A stretch of 64,000 bases of DNA, taken from the NCBI RefSeq assembly GCF_007559335.1, contig NZ_VMBG01000002.1:62001-126000 (forward strand). Direction: 5' to 3'. The DNA comes from Rariglobus hedericola (GTDB taxonomy: Bacteria > Verrucomicrobiota > Verrucomicrobiia > Opitutales > Opitutaceae). Under the pieces are notes generated by a model, which searched no databases, was not told the origin of the DNA, and was given only the letters and a program-made list of their open reading frames with translations. A program made the translations under genes and the position numbers. This document shows positions 53,256-63,457 of this stretch, in pieces (the stretch's first letter is position 1; every line of letters starts with the position of its first letter).

Positions 53256-54782
53256 TTAGGCGGTGTAGGTGCTCTTCCACTCTTCGAGGGCGGCGACGAT
53301 CTTGGCTTCGAGGTCCTTGTCCAAGGCGGCCTTGGTGCGGATTTCGGTGAGCAGCGCGTCTTTGCGGGAAGCGAAGAAGTCGCGGATCGAGACGGAAGCG
53401 GCGGTGACCTTCTTGATGTCGAGGCCGTCGTAGAAACCCTTTTGGAGGGCGTAGATGGTGACGGCCTGGAGCTCGATGGAGATCGGGCTGAAGGCGGGCT
53501 GCTTGAAGAGCTCAACGATACGACCACCGCGGTCGAGCTGGGCCTTGGTCTTGGCGTCGAGGTCGGAACCGAACTGGGCGAAGGCGGCGAGTTCGCGGAA
53601 CTGGGCGAGCTCACCCTTGAGCTTACCACCGACTTGCTTGGTGACCTTGATCTGGGCGGACGAACCGACGCGCGAGACGGAGAGACCGACGGACACGGCG
53701 GGACGGATGCCTTGGTTGAAGAGGTCGGTCTCGAGGAACACCTGACCGTCGGTGATCGAGATCACGTTGGTCGGGATGTAGGCGGACACGTCGCCGGCCT
53801 GGGTTTCGATGATGGGGAGCGCGGTGAGCGAGCCCTTGCCGTCAAGACGGGCGGAGCGCTCGAGGAGGCGGGAGTGCAGGTAGAACACGTCACCGGGATA
53901 GGCTTCGCGGCCGGAGGGACGCTTCAGGATGAGCGAGATCTGGCGGTAGGCGACGGCGTGCTTGGAAAGGTCATCATAAACGATGAGGGCATCCATGCCG
54001 TTTTCCATGAACCATTCGCCGATGGCGGCACCGGAGAAAGGGGCGATGTATTGGTTGGCGGCGTTGTCGGCGGCGGGAGCGCCGACGATGCAGGTGAACT
54101 CAAACGCGCCGGCCGCCTCGAGGGCGTTGATGGTGCGGACGATGTTGGAGTTCTTCTGGCCGACGGCGACGTAGATGGAGTAAACGGGGCGGAACTTGGG
54201 ATCGCCGGAAGCGAGGCCGACCTTGTTGATCTTGGCCTGGTTGATGATGGTATCGATCGCGATGGTGGTCTTGCCGGTGCCGCGGTCGCCGATGATGAGT
54301 TCGCGCTGGCCGCGACCGATCGGGATCATGGAGTCGATGGCCTGAATGCCGGTGAAGAGCGGCTGGTTGACCGATTTGCGGGACATGACGCCGGGAGCGA
54401 TGCGCTCGACGGGGTAGGTCTCGGTGGCGCCGAGGGGGCCCTTGCCGTCCACGGGATTGCCGAGCGCGTCAACGACGCGGCCGAGGAGGGCCATGCCGAC
54501 GGGAACGGAGAGGAGCTTGCCGGTGGTGGAGACTTCGTCGCCTTCCTTGAGCTGGGAGACGTCACCGAGGACGACGGCACCGACTTCGTCGGCACCGAGG
54601 TTGAGCGCGATACCGATCACGCCGTTGGGGAACTGCACCATCTCGTTGTAGGCGACGTCGGAGAGACCGTCGATCTTGGCAACGCCGTCGGCGACGGTGC
54701 GGATGATACCGGTGTTCTTACGGACGGCTTTGGAGGAAAGCTTCGCGATCTGCTGTTCGATTTGTTCGATGACCGTGCTCAT
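53256..54782 (-). CDS. atpA: ATP synthase F1 alpha subunit
   Basis: Regulatory/nucleotide-binding subunit, 508 residues. Walker A GDRGTGKT (about 170-177), [16 protein letters not shown] and [14 protein letters not shown]-type segments are conserved; the C-terminal helical domain is complete. The first 45 residues include the delta-contacting N-terminus ([20 protein letters not shown]). Confidence 0.98.
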   Translation of the reverse strand: MSTVIEQIEQQIAKLSSKAVRKNTGIIRTVADGVAKIDGLSDVAYNEMVQFPNGVIGIALNLGADEVGAVVLGDVSQLKEGDEVSTTGKLLSVPVGMALLGRVVDALGNPVDGKGPLGATETYPVERIAPGVMSRKSVNQPLFTGIQAIDSMIPIGRGQRELIIGDRGTGKTTIAIDTIINQAKINKVGLASGDPKFRPVYSIYVAVGQKNSNIVRTINALEAAGAFEFTCIVGAPAADNAANQYIAPFSGAAIGEWFMENGMDALIVYDDLSKHAVAYRQISLILKRPSGREAYPGDVFYLHSRLLERSARLDGKGSLTALPIIETQAGDVSAYIPTNVISITDGQVFLETDLFNQGIRPAVSVGLSVSRVGSSAQIKVTKQVGGKLKGELAQFRELAAFAQFGSDLDAKTKAQLDRGGRIVELFKQPAFSPISIELQAVTIYALQKGFYDGLDIKKVTAASVSIRDFFASRKDALLTEIRTKAALDKDLEAKIVAALEEWKSTYTA

Positions 54783-54818
54783 GGGTTTTGTTTTTAGAAA
54801 GGGTTCGGAGGGAGAAAA

Positions 54819-55214
54819 TCAGACGCTCTGGGAAAGGGTCGCCAGCTGGCTGGCGATGGACGACTCGTAGACATCGTCACCGATGCGCACGCGCAGGCCG
54901 GCGAAAAGATCCGGATTGGCCTTGGCGGTCGTGGTGACGGGGCGGTGGTAACGTTGGGAAAGAGCGCCGGCGATGGCGGCGAAGGTGCTCTCGCTGACCG
55001 GGCCGGCGTGTTCGACGACGGCGACGCCCTTGGCGATCTCGGCAGCCACCAACCGTTGGTAGGCTTTGAGGAGGGGCAGGCCGTTGGCGGCCTGGTTCTT
55101 CTCAACGTAGCCGAGCACACCGGCGACGCGCTCTTCGGAGAGACGGCCGTCCACGAGGCTCAGTTTGAAGAGCTGGCGGGCGAGCTGCTGAATCTGGAGT
55201 TTGCCGGTGGCCAT
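54819..55214 (-). CDS. atpH: ATP synthase F1 delta subunit (short)
   Basis: Peripheral-stalk subunit, only 131 residues; E. coli delta has 177. The C-terminal domain is normal (ANPDLFAGLRVRIGDDVYESSIASQL), but the N-terminal helical domain, which clamps the alpha subunits, is about 45 residues shorter and begins at LQIQQLARQLFKLSLVDGRL, which aligns by pattern with the last helices of E. coli delta's N-terminal domain. The start is fixed by the ATGG context and by atpF ending 9 nt before it. Position between atpF and atpA supports the call. Confidence 0.88.
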   Translation of the reverse strand: MATGKLQIQQLARQLFKLSLVDGRLSEERVAGVLGYVEKNQAANGLPLLKAYQRLVAAEIAKGVAVVEHAGPVSESTFAAIAGALSQRYHRPVTTTAKANPDLFAGLRVRIGDDVYESSIASQLATLSQSV

Positions 55215-55223
55215 GACGGGTGA

Positions 55224-55814
55224 TTAAACGGTGGTGAGCTCGCGGGCGGCGGCTTCGTTGTATCCGGCGCGGTCGGCATCGGAAAGTTTCTTGGCGAGGA
55301 CGCGCTCGGTCGTGGCAACGACGAGGCGGGCGATCTCGGTGCGGGCGTCGTCGAGCATCTTCTTGTGCTCAAGACCGATGGCCTGCTGGGCCTTGGCGAG
55401 CTGGGCGGCGGCGCGCTCGGTGGAGGCGGCGGCTTCGCGCTCGGAGAGTTCCTTGGCGGTCTTGCGGGCCTCGTCGATGATCTTGTTGGCGGCGAGCTGG
55501 GCGTCCTTGAGCTGGGTGGCGGCCTGGGCTTGCGCGGCGGCGAGCTGGGCGGCGGTGGCTTCGGCGTTCTTGAGGCCGGCGTCGATCTTGGCGTTGCGCT
55601 CGTCCATCGTGGCGATGATCGGCTTGATCGCGAACTGGTAGAGGACGACGGCGAGGATGGTGAAGCTCAGGAGCTGCATCCCGACGTTAACGCCGTCGAT
55701 GCCGAACTTGGTCACAAGGTCGTGAACAAGGCCGCCCTCGGTGCCAGCGTGGGCATGGGCGTCGTGCGCGGTTTCAACGGCGGGATTGGCGGCGGCCAGA
55801 AGAAGGGAGAGCAT
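55224..55814 (-). CDS. atpF: ATP synthase F0 subunit b
   Basis: Peripheral-stalk subunit, 196 residues: N-terminal extension with His (AHDAHAHAGTEGG), one membrane helix (LLSFTILAVVLYQFAIKPII), and a long Ala/Glu/Lys coiled coil (NAEATAAQLAAAQAQAATQL) reaching towards F1. Slightly longer than E. coli b (156). Ends 9 nt before atpH. Confidence 0.95.
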   Translation of the reverse strand: MLSLLLAAANPAVETAHDAHAHAGTEGGLVHDLVTKFGIDGVNVGMQLLSFTILAVVLYQFAIKPIIATMDERNAKIDAGLKNAEATAAQLAAAQAQAATQLKDAQLAANKIIDEARKTAKELSEREAAASTERAAAQLAKAQQAIGLEHKKMLDDARTEIARLVVATTERVLAKKLSDADRAGYNEAAARELTTV

Positions 55815-55893
55815 GGCTTAAAAGACGAAGGAGGGAAAAGGGGTTGGCTCCGTGGCGGGTAAGCACCGCGGAGCCGGGACACTATACTAAGAC

Positions 55894-56097
55894 TTACTTG
55901 GCAAGGAACAGCGCGAGGAGGCCGAGACCTTCAGCGAGCGCCATACCGAGAATGGACTGAACGAGGATCTTGCCGGACGCGCCGGGGTTGCGACCGACGG
56001 CTTCAGCGGCCTTGGTGCCGATGAGACCGACAGCGATGGCGGCGGCGATGAGGCCGGCAGCGGAAGCGATATTACCAGTGATTTCAGCGAGGAACAT
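55894..56097 (-). CDS. atpE: ATP synthase F0 subunit c
   Basis: Two-helix proteolipid of 67 residues that forms the rotor ring. Loop RNP (36-38) and the ion-binding carboxylate Glu56 in MALAEGLGL are present. The first helix lacks the Gln/Glu ligands of Na+-type rings, so a proton-driven enzyme is expected. Confidence 0.96.
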   Translation of the reverse strand: MFLAEITGNIASAAGLIAAAIAVGLIGTKAAEAVGRNPGASGKILVQSILGMALAEGLGLLALFLAK

Positions 56098-56190
56098 GTG
56101 TGTAGGTTTTGGTTGGTTTGGATTGCGTCCGGTGGTGCACGTTTGGTGTGGCGCGTGGGCCCGTGGTCACCCTCAGACAAAGTGGGAAAC

Positions 56191-57081
56191 TTAGTGGGCC
56201 GCCTCCTTGGCGTGACCGTGATCGGAACCGTGTTCTTCGTCGTGGTGGTCGTCGCCGTGGTTGCAGATGAGGCCGATGTAAACGGCGGTCAGCAGGGTGA
56301 AGACGAGGCCTTGGACGAAGCCGACGAGCAACTCGAGGAAATAGAAAGGCGGCAGGAAGTGCATCGCGTGAAGGAGGTTCTCACCGCCGAACACGTTGCC
56401 GAAAAGACGCATCGAAAGAGTCACCGGACGGATGAAGATCGAAACGACTTCGATCAAACCGACGACGATGAAGACCAGCGAGAGGCCCCAATACATGGCG
56501 GGGGCGAGTTCCTTCTTGTCGGCCTTGTTGCCGAAGAGGTCTTTGATGAGCAGGCCGGGACCGGCGTAACGCATCACGATGATGAACCAAGCGCCGAAGG
56601 AAACCAGTGCGAGGGCGATGGTGCCGTTCAGCTCGGAAGTGTGAGGGCGTATCAGCGGAGTAATTACGTGGAAGTGTCCGGCCGCATCGGTCTGGCCCCA
56701 GCCGACCGTGCCGACAAACGGCAGCAGGCCCGACCAGTTGTGCAGAACGATGAACACGAAAAGCGTGAGGAGAACAGGGAACGCCATCGGCATGGCTTTC
56801 TTGCCGACGATGGGTTCGTAGAGATCACGAAGACCGGTGATGGCGTCTTCAACGATGGCTTGGCCGCGCGAGGGGACCAGCTTCGGTTTGCCGACCATCC
56901 AGCGAATAACGAGGATGATCGCGATGGTGATCACCCAGCTCGTGAGGATACTGTTGGTCACGGGCACGCCGAGGACTTCCTTAAGGGAGGAGGCGGCCTC
57001 GTGTCCGCCTTCAGCGGCGAACGCGGTCGCGCCTGATGCGAGCAACAACGTCGAAAGTGCGAGGGTTTTGACTGCGGACAT
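56191..57081 (-). CDS. atpB: ATP synthase F0 subunit a
   Basis: Stator subunit of the proton channel, 296 residues. It has an N-terminal signal-like segment (MSAVKTLALSTLLLASGATAFAAEGG, quoted in part), as in some bacteria where subunit a is processed, then six helices. The essential Arg is in LSMRLFGNVFGGENL. The C-terminal tail is His/Asp-rich (HGDDHHDEEHGSDHGH). The start at 57081 is the first codon of the leader; upstream in-frame codons lack homology. No atpI lies upstream. Confidence 0.95.
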   Translation of the reverse strand: MSAVKTLALSTLLLASGATAFAAEGGHEAASSLKEVLGVPVTNSILTSWVITIAIILVIRWMVGKPKLVPSRGQAIVEDAITGLRDLYEPIVGKKAMPMAFPVLLTLFVFIVLHNWSGLLPFVGTVGWGQTDAAGHFHVITPLIRPHTSELNGTIALALVSFGAWFIIVMRYAGPGLLIKDLFGNKADKKELAPAMYWGLSLVFIVVGLIEVVSIFIRPVTLSMRLFGNVFGGENLLHAMHFLPPFYFLELLVGFVQGLVFTLLTAVYIGLICNHGDDHHDEEHGSDHGHAKEAAH

Positions 57082-57238
57082 GGGGGCGCGGAAGGGCAAG
57101 GCGTGAATGGAAAAAGACAAGACGTAGGCTGACGGTTTTGTGGTCGTCAACCCCTGAAATTAAGCGGCCTTATGGTTGTGTGAGGAATAAGCTATGCCAA
57201 CGGCGGGCGCGGCATTGCTAATTCTGCTAATCGTAACC

Positions 57239-57844
57239 TCACCCTTGCGGATGTGTAATCGCCGCCCGGCGGGCGATGAACGACTGGTGGGCTTCGGCGC
57301 GTTGCTGGAAGACGGTTGCCAATTCGAAAGGCCATGGCTCCTGCGGGCAGAGGTTCCAGTCGGCATGTTCGGTGACAAATTGCTGCGCTTGAGCGAAATA
57401 AGGCGCATGATCGGTGCGGAAACAGAAGCGGGCGCCCTCCCCTGCCTTGGACGCGAGCAGTGAAAGGAACTCCGGTTGGAGCACGCGGTTTTTCCAGTGC
57501 CGGCGCTTGGGCCAAGGGTCTGAGAACAAAAGAAAGATCTCCGCCAGCCGGGTTTCGGCGGGGAGTGCCTCCAGAAAAACCCCGACGTCGGCGCGCAGCC
57601 AGGAGATGTTCTTCAGTTTTGCGCGATCGGATTTGCGGGCGGAGCGATCCAGCCGGTCGCCGATCAAATCGATGCCGATACAATAGCGTTCCGGATACGC
57701 TTGGGCGTAGGCGGTGAGATAATGGCCGTGGCCGCTGCCGATTTCCAGAGTCAGCGGCAGCTTGGTTTCGAGCAGCGGTGCTAGGAGTGCGCGCAGTTCG
57801 GCGAGTCGGGTGGCGGTGATGGCTTGGGCGGTTTCCAGCGGCAT
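57239..57844 (-). CDS. trmB: tRNA (guanine-N7-)-methyltransferase
   Basis: SAM-dependent enzyme, 201 residues, that methylates G46 of tRNA. Motifs: TLEIGSGHGHYLTAYAQAYPE (SAM loop), CIGIDLIGDRL, and FLLFSDPWPKRRHWKNRVLQPEFL, the diagnostic TrmB segment, with FRTDHAPYF after it. Chosen start is the ATG at 57844; a TTG at 57883 would add 13 residues. It lies between the two-component genes and the atp operon in the same direction. Confidence 0.92.
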   Translation of the reverse strand: MPLETAQAITATRLAELRALLAPLLETKLPLTLEIGSGHGHYLTAYAQAYPERYCIGIDLIGDRLDRSARKSDRAKLKNISWLRADVGVFLEALPAETRLAEIFLLFSDPWPKRRHWKNRVLQPEFLSLLASKAGEGARFCFRTDHAPYFAQAQQFVTEHADWNLCPQEPWPFELATVFQQRAEAHQSFIARRAAITHPQG

Positions 57845-57941
57845 GGAGGGAAGCGAATTATGCGGGGAGTTGCGCTTCCTCAATCACGAATCAGCACCGT
57901 CGCGAAATCGGCGGAGTGGCGGCCTGTGCAGTGAAGGCCGG

Positions 57942-59225
57942 TCAGACGTGGCCGTTGGTGCGTAGCGGGAGGCTGAAGTGGAACGTGGTCCCCTGCCCTT
58001 GCTTGCTCTCGACCCAGACGCGTCCGCCGTGGAGCTGCACGATGTGCTTAACGATGGAGAGGCCCAGGCCGGTGCCGCCCTTGTCGCGCGAACGGCCTTT
58101 ATCCACGCGGTAAAAGCGTTCGAACAGGTGGGGCAGATCTTCGGCGGGGATGCCGGGTCCGTTGTCGCGCAGGCTTACGATGATTTCGCCCAGACCTTGC
58201 AGACGGGCCGAGAGTTCGATGCGCGAGCCTTTGCCGGTGTATTTGAGGGCGTTGTCGAGGAGGTTTTCGACGACTTGGGTGACCTTAAGCGGATCAATCA
58301 GCAAAAGCCCGATCGCGGGGTCCACCGAGAGATCGAGGGTGTGGCCAGAAGCGGAGGGGCGACCGTGGTAATCATCGATGATATCGGTGAGCAGCGTCTG
58401 CAGGTTGACGGATTCGCGATGCAGGCCGGGGTTGATCGACTCCAAGCGTGAGAGCACCAGCAGATCTTCGAGCAGGGAGTTGAGGCGCTCGGTGTGGCGC
58501 TGGATGGTTTTTAAGAAGCGCTCGCGGTCGTCGACGGGGATGTCGTGGTGGCCGTCCACGAGGGTTTCGACGTAACCTTTGATCACGCTGAGCGGGGTGC
58601 GTAACTCGTGGGAGACGTTGGCCACGAAATCCTTGCGGATGGATTCGAGTTTCTTCTGCTTGGTGATGTCGTGGAGCACGAAGAGCGTCCAGGGCCCGCG
58701 CGAGTTGCCCTGGCTTTGAATGGTTGTGCCGGTGACTTCCAGCCATGTCGTGTGGCCGTCTTCGGAGAATTCGACTTCTTGCTGGGGCTGGGCTTTGCCG
58801 AGCCGGACGGATTCCACGTAGGTGAGGAAGGCGACACTGTGCAGAACCAGCTCGAGGCGGTGGCCAATGATCTGGTTCGAAGCGCGCGGGGAGATCGCCT
58901 GGAGGGCTTTGTTGGCGAGCAGGATGTAGTTGCTCGCATCGACTATGAGAACGGCCTCCTGCAAACTGCCCAGCGTGGCTTCAAGTTGGGCGAGCTGGCC
59001 GGTGCGTTGTTGCTGCAACTGGCCGACCTCGGTGATCAGTTCGTTGCTCGCGAGGCGCAGGCGTTCCCACGCGGGGCCGGCGGCGCCGGGCAGATCTTCG
59101 CTGAGCAACAGCTGTTTACGGAAGATCGCCTGTTGTAGGGCGCTCACGGCCCGCCGATGCGACAGGGCTTTTAACAAGGTGATACCCAGCGCGATGGTCA
59201 GGGCGATCGTAAGGAAGATAAACAT
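57942..59225 (-). CDS. PhoR-type sensor histidine kinase
   Basis: Membrane kinase of 427 residues: one N-terminal helix, a PAS domain (about 80-195), phosphoacceptor His in VANVSHELRTPLSVIKGYVE (about 215-225), and HATPase with ENLLDNALKYTGKG, LRDNGPGIPAEDLPHLFERFYR and GGTGLGLSIVKHIV. Layout and length match PhoR of the phosphate-limitation system. It is 66 nt downstream of the response-regulator gene. No pst genes are in the window, so the phosphate role is a family-based inference. Confidence 0.9.
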   Translation of the reverse strand: MFIFLTIALTIALGITLLKALSHRRAVSALQQAIFRKQLLLSEDLPGAAGPAWERLRLASNELITEVGQLQQQRTGQLAQLEATLGSLQEAVLIVDASNYILLANKALQAISPRASNQIIGHRLELVLHSVAFLTYVESVRLGKAQPQQEVEFSEDGHTTWLEVTGTTIQSQGNSRGPWTLFVLHDITKQKKLESIRKDFVANVSHELRTPLSVIKGYVETLVDGHHDIPVDDRERFLKTIQRHTERLNSLLEDLLVLSRLESINPGLHRESVNLQTLLTDIIDDYHGRPSASGHTLDLSVDPAIGLLLIDPLKVTQVVENLLDNALKYTGKGSRIELSARLQGLGEIIVSLRDNGPGIPAEDLPHLFERFYRVDKGRSRDKGGTGLGLSIVKHIVQLHGGRVWVESKQGQGTTFHFSLPLRTNGHV

Positions 59226-59291
59226 GCGCGGATGCGTGCGGCAGCCAGAGGGATTTGGCTGCGGGCGACCGGAGGGTCAACTCTGGTGAGT

Positions 59292-60005
59292 TCAGGCTTC
59301 TTGGGCGCGTTTTTCCGCCATGCGGTAACCGACGCCGCGGATGGTCTCGATCCAGTCGGCCTCGGTGCCGAGCTTCTCGCGCAGGCGGCGGACGTGCGTA
59401 TCGACGGTGCGCGTCTCGATCTCGGTCTCGTAATTCCAGACGTTGAGCAAGAGATGTTCGCGGGTTTGCACGCGTCCGCGGCGTTCCATGAGAAGCTTGA
59501 GAAGGTTGAACTCGGTGGCGGTGAGTTCGACGGGCTGGCCGTGGATCTGAACTTCGTGCCGCTCGGTATCGACGACGATTTCGCCGACTTGGAGGCGCTT
59601 GGGCTCCTCGGGTGCGCCTTCTGAAAGGCGGCGTAGAATGGTCTGCACACGAAGAACTAATTCCTTGGTGCTAAATGGCTTGCAGATGTAATCATCGGCG
59701 CCGGTTTCCAGGCCTTGGACGCGGTCATTTTCCTCGGCTTTGGCGGTGAGGAAGATGACGGGGACTTTTTTAAGTTTGGGGTCCGCACGGAGCATCCGAC
59801 AGATCTGGATGCCATTGAGGTCGGGCATCATGACATCGAGGATGACGAGGTCGGGCAGAAAGGTGCGGGCGGTGCCGATGCTGGCGTTGGGATCATTGAC
59901 GACGGCGACCTCAAAGCCCTTGGCCTTGAGGCTATACGCGACGAGCGCGGACACGTCGGATTCGTCGTCCACCACGAGGATTTTTTTCGGTTTAACGTCT
60001 GCCAT
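59292..60005 (-). CDS. PhoB/OmpR-type response regulator
   Basis: Response regulator of 237 residues: receiver with Asp13/Asp14, phosphoacceptor Asp57 (LVILDVMMPDLNG), FLTAKAEENDRVQGLETGADDYICKPF, then a winged-helix DNA-binding domain (about 140-235: LTATEFNLLKLLMERRGRVQ and TVDTHVRRLREKLG). First gene of the pair with the PhoR-type kinase. About 110 bp of sequence separate it from mnmG; it contains GTAACAAT/ATGTTAC inverted partial repeats that could bind a regulator, but I see no clear Pho box. Confidence 0.92.
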   Translation of the reverse strand: MADVKPKKILVVDDESDVSALVAYSLKAKGFEVAVVNDPNASIGTARTFLPDLVILDVMMPDLNGIQICRMLRADPKLKKVPVIFLTAKAEENDRVQGLETGADDYICKPFSTKELVLRVQTILRRLSEGAPEEPKRLQVGEIVVDTERHEVQIHGQPVELTATEFNLLKLLMERRGRVQTREHLLLNVWNYETEIETRTVDTHVRRLREKLGTEADWIETIRGVGYRMAEKRAQEA

Positions 60006-60119
60006 AATCGTAACAATAGCCGATGTAGGCGTTGGCTCCTAGTGGATTTAGGTTCCGTTTCACAAATGTTACAGCGACACCGGAATGACGGAATCTGCCT
60101 GTTGTCGTCAGCTTAAGGT

Positions 60120-62006
60120 CTATCGCCCTCCCCTGCCCGCTTCGATAAGAATCATTAAGATGCTAATGTCGGCGGGGTTAACACCACTGATGCGGCTCGC
60201 TTGGCCCAAGGTGTAGGGCCGGATTTCGGCGAGTTTCTGGGCGCTTTCCTTGCGCAGGCCGCGGACTTGTAGGAAGTCGATATGCGGGGGGATTTTGATT
60301 TTTTCGATCTCGCTAAGCTTGGCGATCTGACGCTCTTCACGGGACAGGTAACCTTGGTGGCTGACGCGATAGAGGACTTCCTGGCGCAGGCCTTCAGGCT
60401 GGGCTAGGAAATCGGCAGGCAATGCTGGCATGGATTGCAAGGGTCCGGTCACCGCGCGACGGATGGAATCGCCGAAGGTCCCCTGCCCTGCCGGTGCTTT
60501 GGAGGTTTCGAGGAAATTGATCCAGTGCTCGGTCTGACGCTTGGAGTCCTCCATGCGGGCCAGCCGTGTCGATGAAACGAGTCCGTGGGCTTTCGCGTGA
60601 TGCTGAAGCCGCAGCTCGGCGCTGCCATGCGTGAACAGCAGCCGGTATTCGGCGCGGCTGGTGAACATGCGGTAAGGCTCGTTGGTGCCCTTGGTCACGA
60701 GATCGTCGATCAGGACGCCGATGTAACCCTCGTGACGGCCGATGATGAGCGGTGATTGCCCGCGGACTTTGTTCACGGCGTTGACGCCGGCGAGCAAGCC
60801 TTGGGAGGCGGCTTCTTCGTAGCCGGAGGTTCCGTTGATCTGGCCGGCGAAAAACAGGTTTTCGACCTTCTTGGATTCGAGCGACGGGTAAAGCTGGGTC
60901 GGCGGCGCGAAGTCGTATTCGACGGCGTAAGCTGGGCGCAGGAGCTGGGCCTTCTCCAAGCCGGGCACGCTATGGACCATTTGGAGCTGAATATCGAACG
61001 GCAGCGATGTGGAGAGTCCGTTGACGTAGTATTCGTTGGTCGAGCGGCCCTCGGGTTCGAGAAAGAGTAAATGGCGGGGTTTGTCTGCGAAACGGACAAA
61101 TTTGTCCTCGATCGACGGACAGTAACGCGGGCCGACGCCCTCGATCTCGCCGGAATACATGGCCGACTTGTGGAGATTGTCGCGCACGAGCTGGCCGGTT
61201 TCGGCAGTTGTGTGGGTCATCCAGCACGAAACTTGGTTAGTGGTGGCGGACCAGCCGATGCGGGTTTCGCCCGTCTGTTCCACGTGGAACAGATCTTCGG
61301 GGTCGCGGCTGTCGTAGAACGCGAATCGAGTCGGCGAGGTGTCGCCGCGTTGTTCTTCCATCTTGGAGAAGTCAATGGTGCGGCCGAGGAGGCGGGGCGG
61401 GGTGCCGGTTTTGAGGCGGCGAAGCTCGATACCAGCTTCGAGGAAGCTGGCGGACAGGGTTTTCGCACTAAAATCGCCGAGTCGGCCACCTTCGTTCTTG
61501 TTCTGGCCAATGTGCATGAGGCCACGCAGGAAAGTGCCGGTGGTCACGACGACGGTCAGGCCATGAAACTCGATGTCGAGATTGGTGCGGACGCCGGTGA
61601 CTTTCTGGCCCGTAAAGACCAGTCCGGTGACGGTGGCCTGAAAGACTTGGAGGTTGGGTTGAAGCTCCAGGGTGTGTTTGAGGCGGAATTGATAGGCCTT
61701 CTTGTCGCACTGGGCACGCGGAGACTGGACGGCGGGGCCTTTGGATTCGTTGAGCAGGCGGAACTGGATCGCGGTAACGTCAGTATTGAGGCCCATTTCG
61801 CCGCCCAAGGCGTCGATTTCACGGACCATTTGACCCTTGGCTTGGCCGCCGATGGCCGGATTGCAGCTCATCTGGGCAATCGTATCGATGTTGCCGGTGA
61901 GGAGCAGGGTGGAGGCTCCCATGCGGGCGGCGGCGAGCGCTGCTTCGCAACCGGCATGGCCGGCACCACAGATGATAACGTCGAAAGGAGCTTGGTTATA
62001 GATCAT
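60120..62006 (-). CDS. mnmG: tRNA uridine-5-carboxymethylaminomethyl modification enzyme MnmG
   Basis: FAD-dependent partner of MnmE, 628 residues, that installs cmnm5 on the wobble uridine of several tRNAs. N-terminal FAD loop [21 protein letters not shown] (11-31), [44 protein letters not shown]-like segment ([17 protein letters not shown]) and the C-terminal [20 protein letters not shown]. The start (62006) overlaps the mnmE stop by 4 nt (ATGA), so the complex is translationally coupled. Confidence 0.97.
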   Translation of the reverse strand: MIYNQAPFDVIICGAGHAGCEAALAAARMGASTLLLTGNIDTIAQMSCNPAIGGQAKGQMVREIDALGGEMGLNTDVTAIQFRLLNESKGPAVQSPRAQCDKKAYQFRLKHTLELQPNLQVFQATVTGLVFTGQKVTGVRTNLDIEFHGLTVVVTTGTFLRGLMHIGQNKNEGGRLGDFSAKTLSASFLEAGIELRRLKTGTPPRLLGRTIDFSKMEEQRGDTSPTRFAFYDSRDPEDLFHVEQTGETRIGWSATTNQVSCWMTHTTAETGQLVRDNLHKSAMYSGEIEGVGPRYCPSIEDKFVRFADKPRHLLFLEPEGRSTNEYYVNGLSTSLPFDIQLQMVHSVPGLEKAQLLRPAYAVEYDFAPPTQLYPSLESKKVENLFFAGQINGTSGYEEAASQGLLAGVNAVNKVRGQSPLIIGRHEGYIGVLIDDLVTKGTNEPYRMFTSRAEYRLLFTHGSAELRLQHHAKAHGLVSSTRLARMEDSKRQTEHWINFLETSKAPAGQGTFGDSIRRAVTGPLQSMPALPADFLAQPEGLRQEVLYRVSHQGYLSREERQIAKLSEIEKIKIPPHIDFLQVRGLRKESAQKLAEIRPYTLGQASRISGVNPADISILMILIEAGRGGR

Positions 62007-63358
62007 TTGCCGATGCAGAAGGTCTTAAAGAGGTGGTCGAGCATGCGCTCGTTGTCGATTTTACCGGCGATCTCACCAAACGCGTCGAGGGCGCCGCGGA
62101 GGTCGCTGGCGAGGAGCTCGGTCGGGCCGCTGTTCGCGACTTTGTCGCGGGCGGTATTTAAGCATTCGGTGGCGCGCCGCAGGGCGTCGGCGTGGCGGGC
62201 ATTGATGGCGATGATCTCGTCGCCTTGGTCGAAGCGGAACGCATCGGCCAGGCGGGTGATATGATCACCGAGGGAGGTGATTCCGTCGCCGGTGAGAGCT
62301 GAAATTGAGAGGCTGGGAAGTGCCGTGAAGGGCAGGGGGGTAGACTCGGCGAGCAGGTCGGCTTTGTTGAGGAGCACGAGGGTGTTCGCGGGGGTGAGGC
62401 GTGAAGAAACCGAGTCGGGCAGGGCGGGAATAGGGCGGGTGGCATCAAGGACCCAGAGGAAAAGATCTGCTTCGGCGGCGCGCTCGAGGGTCTTGTCCAT
62501 GCCAAGCTTTTCCAACGCGGCGGGGGAGGGGTTAAGGCCGGCGGTGTCGATCAGGCGCAGGCAATGGGGTCCGAGGATAATGCGCTCCTCAATGAAGTCG
62601 CGCGTAGTGCCCGGTTCGGGGCTGACAAGCGCGCGATCGCGGCCAATGAGCCGGTTGAGGAGGCTGCTCTTGCCTGCGTTGGGCTCGCCGATAATTACGG
62701 TTTTGATGCCATCGCGCAGGAGTTCGCCGTAGTGATGGGTGGCCAGAAGGCGGGCTGTTCCATGTAGAACGGTGTCCAATTCTTTCACGACGATTCGGCG
62801 ATCTTCAGCGGGGAGATCTTCGTCGGGGAAATCGATGTAGGCTTCGATGCGCGCGAGGACGAGCAGGAGGCCTTCGGTGAGCTCGCTGAGGTGGCGTCCG
62901 AGGCTTCCCCGGAGCTGTTGGTTGGCCGCGGCGAGGGCGCGTTCGCTGCGCGCGTGAATTAAATCCATAACAGCCTCGGCCTGAGATAGATCCATTTTTC
63001 CGCATAGAAAAGCGCGTTGCGTAAACTCGCCCGCTTCGGCGAGGCGAATTCCTCTCGCAAGCAGGTCATTTAGAATAGATTGCGCGATAAATGGATTTCC
63101 ATGAAGGGCGATTTCCAGCGAATCTTCGCCTGTATACGACCGTGGGGCTTGATAAAACGTAGCGAGCACATCGTCCAAAACGGCGCCCTGAAGATTGCGG
63201 TAGTCGGTGTGGCGGGCGACGCGCGGGGGCAGGGGGACGGGACCGAAGAGACCTTGGGCGAGTGAAGCGCAGTCGGGACCGCTCACGCGCACGACCGCGA
63301 TGGCGGACGTGCCCACGGGTGTAGCCAAGGCGGCGATGGTGTCGGTCGGTCGGGACAT
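62003..63358 (-). CDS. mnmE: tRNA modification GTPase MnmE
   Basis: GTPase of 451 residues, partner of MnmG. N-terminal folate-binding domain ([24 protein letters not shown]), helical middle, G domain with [14 protein letters not shown] (about 223-236), and the catalytic C-terminal CIGK. Overlaps mnmG (ATGA). The start at 63358 ([16 protein letters not shown]) is chosen over an upstream TTG because homology begins here. Confidence 0.96.
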   Translation of the reverse strand: MSRPTDTIAALATPVGTSAIAVVRVSGPDCASLAQGLFGPVPLPPRVARHTDYRNLQGAVLDDVLATFYQAPRSYTGEDSLEIALHGNPFIAQSILNDLLARGIRLAEAGEFTQRAFLCGKMDLSQAEAVMDLIHARSERALAAANQQLRGSLGRHLSELTEGLLLVLARIEAYIDFPDEDLPAEDRRIVVKELDTVLHGTARLLATHHYGELLRDGIKTVIIGEPNAGKSSLLNRLIGRDRALVSPEPGTTRDFIEERIILGPHCLRLIDTAGLNPSPAALEKLGMDKTLERAAEADLFLWVLDATRPIPALPDSVSSRLTPANTLVLLNKADLLAESTPLPFTALPSLSISALTGDGITSLGDHITRLADAFRFDQGDEIIAINARHADALRRATECLNTARDKVANSGPTELLASDLRGALDAFGEIAGKIDNERMLDHLFKTFCIGK

Positions 63359-63457
63359 GCCGTTCACGGAAAACGGCGGCGCACCAAAGCGCAAATAAAC
63401 ACGGGTGCCCGGGTCCCGACGGGATATTCGTCAGCCGCGAGCTGGGCTCGGAAAAAC

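Noticed and set aside
60006-60119. Pho box upstream of the response-regulator gene
   Set aside because: No direct repeat resembling CTGTCAT could be found; only weak inverted GTAAC/GTTAC pieces are present.
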